Shown here piece after piece: positions 17,015 to 21,544 of a stretch of 21,544 nucleotides of DNA. The notes under the pieces were generated by a model. It was given only the letters and a program-made list of their open reading frames with translations. It was not told the DNA's origin and made no database searches. Position 1 is the stretch's first letter. Each line of letters begins with the position of its first letter. Source of the DNA: a virus; IMG/VR virus record IMGVR_UViG_3300021961_000732, positions 1 through 21,544 of that record. The stretch is one strand, 5' to 3'. Position numbers and translations under genes: made by a program.

Positions 17015-18243
17015 CAAATACCCACCAGTTGTTCGATTGCCGCCATTGAAAGACGATATGTGAAAACAGAATCACCAGCCTCAAAACTTGGCTCAAACGA
17101 CAACAGAACGGCTGGTATGGCAATCCCTGTGCGAATAAATGGGTTTGGTCGGACAATCTCTCCGTTGACTGTTTCGGAGGGGTCAAAGGCTTCTTTATTT
17201 TCACTTGCAGGGTAGTCTGTTGTTTTACCTGCGGGTAGAACAAATTGTCGTAGAATCCTTTGGTTGTTTGGCGAGGAAGCCAGTGATTCGTAAGGAATGC
17301 GAATCCCGACGATGTATTTTGAAACAACCTTGCTCTCACCAATGTTGAGGAACCGAGAGGTGTCAATGGAGGGTATGGACGAAGGGAGGTCAACCAAGCC
17401 GCCAGCAAGCACATTTGGATTTATCAGTGCGCCGCCAGCACTTGAATTCATAATGATGTTCATCAAGTCCTGCAACTTATCCCCTCTCGTCATTTGAGAG
17501 GTTGCTGTTCCGCCTGTGAAATTGCTGATGAAGAATTGAGAAGGCCAATTGCCTGTTGACTTCTTTCTTGAAACATTGAGGTTGCCGTCCTCGCCAAGCG
17601 TTTTATTCTTCAATTCAATGCGTTCCTTCGTGGACACGCTGGTTCCTTGAATAGCGGCAGAAAGGGCCGCCTGCTGTCCTGTTTTTTGGGTGATGTCAAA
17701 AATGGAGGAAAACGCCACTGTTGCACCATTCACTTTGACATTTGCAGAACCAAGAGCGGTGTTGATCGCATCCGAAATACCTTCAGTGGTGGTCGTTGCG
17801 CTGATGTCCACCTCAATGATGCTCTTTGTCGCCACAGTAGTTGCCGTGTTGGTGTCATTCAATCGGATGGTGATGTTCTCGCCCAAGTCTGCATCAACTT
17901 GACCTGCACTCTTGAAAGTGAATTGCGCTCCATAGGTGTTTGTAAGGAGGCTGGCAAAGGAAGCGAATTGTTGGCGGAAGGTGGGGTGGGGTGAGGATTG
18001 AGACACGCCCACTGAAAGGTCAATTGCCATGGACGCACCTGTTCCTCCCGTCGCATCCGTATCGTCTGTGAGGATGCCGTCAACTGAAATACCCACCGTG
18101 ACTTGAGACAGGTCGATACCTGCTCGCACTGCGATAATCGGGAATGCTTGAAGTGAAACGGCTCGTTGAAGGCTGAAAGTGATGTTGGTTGCCTCCAACT
18201 CAATGACTCCACCATCCCTACGGATAAGTTGAATCATGGGCAT
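17014..18243 (-). CDS. Distal-tail/baseplate-like protein following the tape measure
   Basis: A 409-aa protein. I start it at the ATG at 18243, two bases after the tape measure stop, because GAGGGGG lies eight bases upstream; a TTG at 18249 would overlap the tape measure stop. The N-terminus, MIQLIRRDGGVIELEAT, and the C-terminus, with VLLSFEPSF, GDSVFTYRLSMAAIEQL, look like a compact beta domain of the distal tail or baseplate type. That domain is expected directly after the tape measure gene. Residues about 105-255 look like an inserted or added module: NITIRLNDTN, EGISDAINTAL, GEDGNLNVSR and FFISNFTGGTA. This is the order A-x-x-I-N, G-x-x-G-N, F-T-G-G-T seen in repeated domains of many phage and surface proteins. 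The exact family is not certain. Confidence 0.6.
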   Translation of the reverse strand: MPMIQLIRRDGGVIELEATNITFSLQRAVSLQAFPIIAVRAGIDLSQVTVGISVDGILTDDTDATGGTGASMAIDLSVGVSQSSPHPTFRQQFASFASLLTNTYGAQFTFKSAGQVDADLGENITIRLNDTNTATTVATKSIIEVDISATTTTEGISDAINTALGSANVKVNGATVAFSSIFDITQKTGQQAALSAAIQGTSVSTKERIELKNKTLGEDGNLNVSRKKSTGNWPSQFFISNFTGGTATSQMTRGDKLQDLMNIIMNSSAGGALINPNVLAGGLVDLPSSIPSIDTSRFLNIGESKVVSKYIVGIRIPYESLASSPNNQRILRQFVLPAGKTTDYPASENKEAFDPSETVNGEIVRPNPFIRTGIAIPAVLLSFEPSFEAGDSVFTYRLSMAAIEQLVGI

Positions 18244-18245
18244 GG

Positions 18246-19718
18246 TCAAATCCCCCTCGTAAAGCCACTTCCACGGCTTCTGTTGCGGAAGGTTCGTGCA
18301 ACCTCTTCGCTTACCTTCTTTGCGATTTCATTTGCATTCCCGCCGCCTGTGACGCTGATGTTGAGGGTGATATTGTCTCCGCCTCGTGGTTGAGTCATAG
18401 CCCCCTTCATTTCAACGGGAATGCTTCGACCGTTGGGGAGGGGGACAATGGCTTCTGTTCCGTGGAGGGCAACGGGATAACCGCTCGATGGCCCTTTAGC
18501 AATCCCGCCATCACTGAATCCGAGGAGGCTCATTCCTCCGCTCACAAAGCCCCCGATTCCATCAACAACTTTACCCACGCCCTCAAGAATCGGATCCAAG
18601 AATTCCATCACATTCTCGAACATGTCTTCAAACAAACCAGCAACTTTTGTCACTATGTCGTCGAAAATGTCAATGATGCTTTGACAATGCTCCAAGAATC
18701 CATCAATGTCGCCCGAAAGCAGGGCTACAATTCCACGGAAGCCTGCCAAAACAATGCGAAAGGCCCCAATGACAATCGCAAGAACAATCTCTATGCCGTT
18801 GAGCATGGCTTTGTAGAACGGCATCACATACGGGCCAATAAGCGCAAACCAAGCGATAAGAACGGCAACAATCACGCCCAAAGCCTTCATCAAAAATTGA
18901 ACAGTCTCACCGATAGCAAGAGCCACTTCTGCGAAGAAATCAAAAATTCCCGATGTCATCAAGAAGTTGATGAACACATCAATTCCTTCTTCGATGGCTG
19001 AAATGACATCCTCAAAGGTCATCTCGCTATCACCGAGAACCGCCTTAATCGTGTCAAAGAACACCATAAAGGAGCCAAGAATCATACCGATTGAGTCAAT
19101 GAGGGCCTGCCCCAGTCCCGAACCATAAATAGCGGCCAGCAAGTCGAAATAGCCAGCCAAAATAACTCCAACGACCGCCAAAGTTGCAGATGAAAGTTGA
19201 AAAATAATTCCAATAACCACCCCGATTCCTTGAACGATTGGTGAAAAGTCAAGACCCGCAATCGCTGAAATATAATTCATAACCGAATCCTTCAAACCTT
19301 CAAACACGCCCAATAAAACACCGATACGATCAGTGATGCCAGGCATGATTGAGTCCATTTCACCAAACGAACCAGCCATCAAGAATATGACACCGACAAT
19401 CGCCATGACGATGCCGACCATGAGAATTAAAGAGGTCATAATCATTTTGAAGCCGCCTCCAACGCCGCCCAACACGGACTCCAAATTCTCCATGTTTTCG
19501 GTCAACTCTTCTGTTGGTTTGTTCAGTGCTTCAAATGATTCGCCAACGACCTGCCCCACCTGTTTGACTGAAAGAAAAATGTCAAGGAATGGGCCGAATG
19601 CTTTCTCCAACAACTTGTATTTGATTGCCATCAACTGAATGCCTTTCGTGTGCTTCTTCAAAGGAACATTCGCTTTGGCGAAAGCGTTGATGAATTCAGC
19701 ATACGATTGGTCGGCCAT
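18246..19718 (-). CDS. Tail tape measure protein
   Basis: A 490-aa protein starting at the ATG at 19718, two bases after the stop of the chaperone frame, with GAGGA upstream. It sets tail length and travels in the tube lumen with the genome ejection apparatus. The first 90 residues are helical. Residues about 90-360 hold several long hydrophobic segments, such as MIMTSLILMVGIVMAIVGVI, IGVVIGIIF, VIVAVLIAWFALIG and GIEIVLAIVIGAFRIVLAGF, typical of the membrane-inserting core of tape measure proteins. The C-terminal part has GGIAKGPSSGYPVALHGTEA then IVPLPNGRSIPVEM, the familiar GG-x-x-x-GP ... G-x-EA-x-x-PL signature. It ends in a basic Ser/Arg-rich tail. It is short for the family. No lysozyme, peptidase or transglycosylase insert is visible. 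Position after the chaperones and before the distal tail gene fits exactly. Confidence 0.88.
   Translation of the reverse strand: MADQSYAEFINAFAKANVPLKKHTKGIQLMAIKYKLLEKAFGPFLDIFLSVKQVGQVVGESFEALNKPTEELTENMENLESVLGGVGGGFKMIMTSLILMVGIVMAIVGVIFLMAGSFGEMDSIMPGITDRIGVLLGVFEGLKDSVMNYISAIAGLDFSPIVQGIGVVIGIIFQLSSATLAVVGVILAGYFDLLAAIYGSGLGQALIDSIGMILGSFMVFFDTIKAVLGDSEMTFEDVISAIEEGIDVFINFLMTSGIFDFFAEVALAIGETVQFLMKALGVIVAVLIAWFALIGPYVMPFYKAMLNGIEIVLAIVIGAFRIVLAGFRGIVALLSGDIDGFLEHCQSIIDIFDDIVTKVAGLFEDMFENVMEFLDPILEGVGKVVDGIGGFVSGGMSLLGFSDGGIAKGPSSGYPVALHGTEAIVPLPNGRSIPVEMKGAMTQPRGGDNITLNISVTGGGNANEIAKKVSEEVARTFRNRSRGSGFTRGI
18252..18258 (-). promoter_or_regulatory. Shine-Dalgarno site (GAGGGGG) fixing the ATG at 18243
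   Basis: GAGGGGG sits inside the final codons of the tape measure gene, eight bases before the ATG at 18243-18241. It supports that ATG rather than the TTG at 18249. Confidence 0.55.
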
Positions 19719-19720
19719 GT

Positions 19721-20074
19721 TTATTCCTCACGCATTTGTTGGTTTATCCTGTCGAAGAAGTCATCGTTTAGGCTGTCGCTGGTAGTCCGTAGTGGCCGCC
19801 CTCCTTTAGAACCACCGCCGCTTTTTGACTTTCTTTCCATGTCTTTCTGCATTTTCTCAACACTTTCTTTCTTGATTTCATTCGCAATTGAAACGAAATA
19901 GAAATCCAACAGGACGCGCTGTGCAGGTTGGTCGTCCCACGAATGCGGGGGGCAGTTGAAGTGAGAACCCAACATGAAAGTGATGCTTTGAAAGGTAAGA
20001 ATCCGTTGCTGTTCAGCACTGATTTCAACTTCTTCGCCTTGGATGAATTTCTTCAAATCATCTTGGCTTAACCC
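19721..20074 (-). CDS. Tail assembly chaperone, frameshift extension (gpT-like part)
   Basis: This frame lies between the first chaperone frame and the tape measure. It has no independent ATG; the only start-like codon is a TTG at 20056 with no ribosome binding site. The frame is open only from 20083, just after a TGA at 20086-20084, and overlaps the end of the upstream gene, whose TAA is at 20070-20068, in the -1 frame. I therefore read it as reached by a -1 frameshift at CCCTTTG, giving a 233-aa fusion with 117 residues from this part, starting GLSQDDLKKFIQGEEVE. The middle contains SWDDQPAQRVLLDFYF and the C-terminal third is highly charged (KKESVEKMQKDMERK, then a Ser/Gly-rich linker). 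In lambda the matching product is gpGT, which binds the tape measure. The TAA-ending non-shifted product would be the major form. Confidence 0.72.
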   Translation of the reverse strand, partial: GLSQDDLKKFIQGEEVEISAEQQRILTFQSITFMLGSHFNCPPHSWDDQPAQRVLLDFYFVSIANEIKKESVEKMQKDMERKSKSGGGSKGGRPLRTTSDSLNDDFFDRINQQMREE

Positions 20075-20080
20075 AAAGGG
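20036..20080 (-). promoter_or_regulatory. Programmed -1 ribosomal frameshift signal: slippery CCCTTTG, 6-base spacer, hairpin
   Basis: Read on the minus strand, CCCTTTG occupies 20080-20074 and sits in the zero frame as C-CCT-TTG, which fits the X-XXY-YYZ rule. The spacer GGTTAA follows (20073-20068) and contains the zero-frame stop. A hairpin then spans 20067-20036: GCC pairs with GGC at the base, a small internal loop, GATGA pairs with TCATC, a T-T mismatch, two more A-T pairs and a five-base loop. Slippage continues into the tape-measure-adjacent frame. The geometry is that of classical tail chaperone frameshift sites. Confidence 0.7.
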
Positions 20081-20421
20081 CTTTCACCACCAGCAAAGGT
20101 TCCCACGATTTCAAAAATGGAGGGCAGAACCCTTTGGACGCAAGCCCCGACATCGGGGTGGAGGTTGAGCAATTCTTCCTTGGTCAATGAAGGGTCGGTT
20201 TCAACGATACAATTCGTGAACACATAACGCCAATAACCTGCCAAATCAATTTTCGGTTGAATGTCTCCCTTCACGGTTACAAAGTCAACGAAACGAGACA
20301 TGGCTTCCTGTTGTTGAATCCAAGAAAGAGGTCGAACAGCGACGACCAACTCACCCATCGGGGTTTCCAAGGTGTGTCGGACTGGTTCGCTCGACAGAAT
20401 AAAATCATTCTTCCGAGCCAT
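20068..20421 (-). CDS. Tail assembly chaperone (gpG-like)
   Basis: A 117-aa protein starting MARKNDF at the ATG at 20421, with GAGGGTGA five bases upstream; an earlier in-frame start (20460) would lie deep in the previous gene. It overlaps the SAP-motif gene by 17 bases. Visible segments are VRHTLETPMGELVVAVRPLS, WIQQQEAMSRFVDFV, GYWRYVFTNCIVETDPSLT and a C-terminal helix before GGESPLG. A beta-hairpin followed by helices is usual for tail assembly chaperones. The assignment rests mainly on position, between tube and tape measure, and on the frameshift architecture with the next frame. The chaperone binds the tape measure and prevents its aggregation until the tube polymerises. It is not part of the mature virion in well studied phages. 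Confidence 0.75.
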   Translation of the reverse strand: MARKNDFILSSEPVRHTLETPMGELVVAVRPLSWIQQQEAMSRFVDFVTVKGDIQPKIDLAGYWRYVFTNCIVETDPSLTKEELLNLHPDVGACVQRVLPSIFEIVGTFAGGESPLG

Positions 20422-20767
20422 TTTCTTCACCCTCTTCAACAGGTGCGGCATCGTCTTCAATCAAACGCTCAACGAGATCTGCCTTTGTTCCACCAAGATT
20501 CAAGCCTCGCTCTTTGAGAATAACGCGTAAGTCGGTGACGGTCATTTCATCGTAAGGGGTTGCTGGTTCGGGGAGCGGGGTGACTTCGGGGACTTCTTCA
20601 ATTGGAGAAACGAGGGTTCCCGAAGTGTTGTCCAAGTTGGGAAGGTCGATGTGGACTTTCACATCCTCACAGGGAAGTCCTGCGCCTGCTTCAATTCGTG
20701 TTCCGTAAATTCGCCAATCAAGGGGGACTCGCACCCCATTCACCGTGATGCTTCCAGTCAATCGCAT
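20405..20767 (-). CDS. Small protein with C-terminal SAP motif
   Basis: I choose the ATG at 20767 (120 aa), with GGTG eight bases upstream. Upstream alternatives at 20785 (ATG) and 20806 (TTG, overlapping the tube stop) are less well supported. The N-terminal 50 residues (ITVNGVRVPLDWRIYGTRI, then VKVHIDLPNLD) look like a small beta domain. An acidic/proline linker, EEVPEVTPLPEPATPYDEM, joins it to TVTDLRVILKERGLNLGGTK, ADLVERLIEDD (about residues 78-108). That is the helix-turn-helix pattern of a SAP/HeH motif, with conserved L-x-x-x-L...G-x-K-x-x-L-x-x-R-L. It ends in a strongly acidic tail. SAP motifs usually bind DNA or RNA, and related HeH motifs occur in phage proteins. The location between tube and chaperone genes suggests a tail-completion or assembly role, but this is open. 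Confidence 0.7.
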   Translation of the reverse strand: MRLTGSITVNGVRVPLDWRIYGTRIEAGAGLPCEDVKVHIDLPNLDNTSGTLVSPIEEVPEVTPLPEPATPYDEMTVTDLRVILKERGLNLGGTKADLVERLIEDDAAPVEEGEENGSEE

Positions 20768-20775
20768 ATTTAACA

Positions 20776-20779
20776 CACC
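20776..20779 (-). promoter_or_regulatory. GGTG-type ribosome binding site for the SAP-motif gene
   Basis: GGTG lies eight bases before the ATG at 20767-20765, in the 35-base gap after the tail tube stop. It is the main reason for choosing that ATG over the ATG at 20785 and the TTG at 20806. Confidence 0.5.
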
Positions 20780-20802
20780 TACCATTTCTGTTATAAATCC
20801 TC

Positions 20803-21544
20803 TCAAAGCACGAGGTATGGACTATTCTCCACGATTTTCATGTGGCGCACAGCCAACTCAACATCAACAATCACCGCTCCTTTGTCATCGGGGATTTGAT
20901 GGTCTGCCTTGGTGATAGTGTAGTCCTCAATGGTGATGGTGGCATCCTGTCGGGTGCTTGCAGAACCAGGCTTGTTCAAGCGCAGAACAATGTCGTTTGT
21001 GTTCTTGTGGTGTCGTCGGGTTCGCACCTCCTCCCATAGCCTGTCGTCTTCAACAATTGCTTGAAACGACACGGTGTAGTTGCGCTGTGCTTCGGTGATG
21101 TCCGAGGCGAATTGAGTCCCGCCTTGCTGGACTTGATCGGCATCAGCAGACTGTCCTTCGTAGCCACGGATATACCAGCGAGCCGTATTTGTGTTGTTAA
21201 TTTGGATGTTAATCGAAGTGCCACGGAGAACCAAACGCCCGAAGGCCTCAATGGTGAGGTTCATGAACAAATACGGTTTTTCACCATCAATTGCCAGCCC
21301 CGATACCTTTCGATTGGCGGCGTTGTTTGCAGTGTTCTCAAACATCCTGTGAGGCGTAAATACGCTGGCCGTATCGGTGTAGTGTCGGGCGGCCTCATAA
21401 TTCAAAGCAACCTTCAACTCGCCCTCGGTATCAGCCGAGATTGTAGCGTCCGAGATTTTGCACCCCGAATAGATGCGTAGCAACTGTTCCACGCCAGGCG
21501 TTGCATCCGTTTGACGGAATGACTGTTCGATTGAGAAGGTAGGA
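20803..21544 (-). CDS. Tail tube protein, 5' end off the window
   Basis: The frame stays open to the right edge: codons before the internal GTG at 21492 read PTFSIEQSFRQTDATPG, so that GTG is not the start and the N-terminus is missing. 246 residues are visible. The continuous text TFSIEQSF...TDATPGVEQL, LRIYSGCKISDATISADTEG, ELKVALNYEA matches the tube-protein pattern in which a Y-x-G-C-K-I-x strand is followed by a strand with SA-x-x-E-x-G and L-x-V-x-x-x. Later segments are KPYLFMNLTIEAFGRLVLR, WYIRGYEG, YTVSFQAIVEDDRLWEEV and VIVDVELAVRHMKIVEN. The hexameric tube forms the inner channel through which DNA passes. Its place upstream of the chaperones and tape measure is canonical. No tail sheath gene is visible in the window, so siphovirus or myovirus morphology cannot be decided. 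Confidence 0.78.
   Translation of the reverse strand, partial: PTFSIEQSFRQTDATPGVEQLLRIYSGCKISDATISADTEGELKVALNYEAARHYTDTASVFTPHRMFENTANNAANRKVSGLAIDGEKPYLFMNLTIEAFGRLVLRGTSINIQINNTNTARWYIRGYEGQSADADQVQQGGTQFASDITEAQRNYTVSFQAIVEDDRLWEEVRTRRHHKNTNDIVLRLNKPGSASTRQDATITIEDYTITKADHQIPDDKGAVIVDVELAVRHMKIVENSPYLVL

Noticed and set aside
18390-19001. A 203-codon open frame on the plus strand
   Set aside because: It lies wholly antisense to the tape measure gene, whose hydrophobic codons leave the complementary frame open. The predicted protein is rich in Asn, His and Ser with no recognisable pattern, and every supported gene runs the other way.
20054-20056. TTG at 20056 as an independent start for the second chaperone frame
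   Set aside because: There is no GGTG or AGGAG-like sequence at the right distance, and the codon lies inside the predicted hairpin. Frameshifting explains the layout better.
21490-21492. GTG at 21492 as the start of the tail tube gene
   Set aside because: The frame continues upstream to the window edge, and the extra residues (SIEQSFRQTDATPG) fit the tube family, so the real start is outside the window.
1-21544. Search for CRISPR arrays, tRNA genes, insertion sequences and attachment sites
   Set aside because: By reading I saw no regularly spaced repeats, no cloverleaf-like TTC/GGTTC arm with acceptor stem, no terminal inverted repeats and no transposase or integrase motif. Dense coding sequence covers nearly all bases.

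Overview
The window is a single-direction late structural block of a head-tailed virus (Caudoviricetes type). It most likely comes from an uncultured, probably marine, virus. Every gene I accept lies on the minus strand, so transcription runs from position 21544 towards position 1. Genes are packed end to start: most junctions either overlap by a few bases (TGATG, ATGA and TTGA junctions) or leave fewer than ten bases. No stretch longer than about 50 bases lacks a gene. I see no tRNA, rRNA, CRISPR array, insertion sequence, integrase or convincing promoter or terminator.

Layout in order of transcription. (1) 21544-19721: tail tube protein (5' end beyond the right edge), a small protein with a C-terminal SAP motif, and a pair of overlapping tail assembly chaperone frames. 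The pair appears to be joined by a programmed -1 ribosomal frameshift, with slippery CCCTTTG at 20080-20074 followed by a hairpin. (2) 19718-18246: a short (490 aa) tape measure protein. (3) 18243-965: the tail tip or baseplate and adhesion genes. These are a 409-aa distal-tail-like protein, three very large proteins of 778, 1592 and 2470 aa carrying at least four LamG/concanavalin-A-like regions, a 113-aa protein resembling fibre-adapter segments, and a 388-aa glycine-rich putative tip or fibre protein. The C-terminal part of the 2470-aa protein looks like a baseplate hub (gp27 / gpD-like). The three giant genes cover about two thirds of the window. (4) 960-1: four small genes, namely two CxxC/CxxC mini-proteins, a Lys/Trp-rich protein with a KVYPSAYANGW motif, and a lysine-rich protein with a CGR...GYPKC motif that runs off the left edge.

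How they work together: the tube protein polymerises around the tape measure, whose length sets the tail length. The chaperone and its frameshift product keep the tape measure soluble and recruit tube subunits. The distal tail, hub and LamG proteins form a large adhesive tip that probably binds glycans on the host surface.

Host: uncertain. Ribosome binding sites of GGTG/GAGGTG type are frequent, and no peptidoglycan-degrading domain is recognisable in the tape measure, hub or tip proteins. Both fit an archaeal host such as planktonic Euryarchaeota, but neither excludes a bacterial host.
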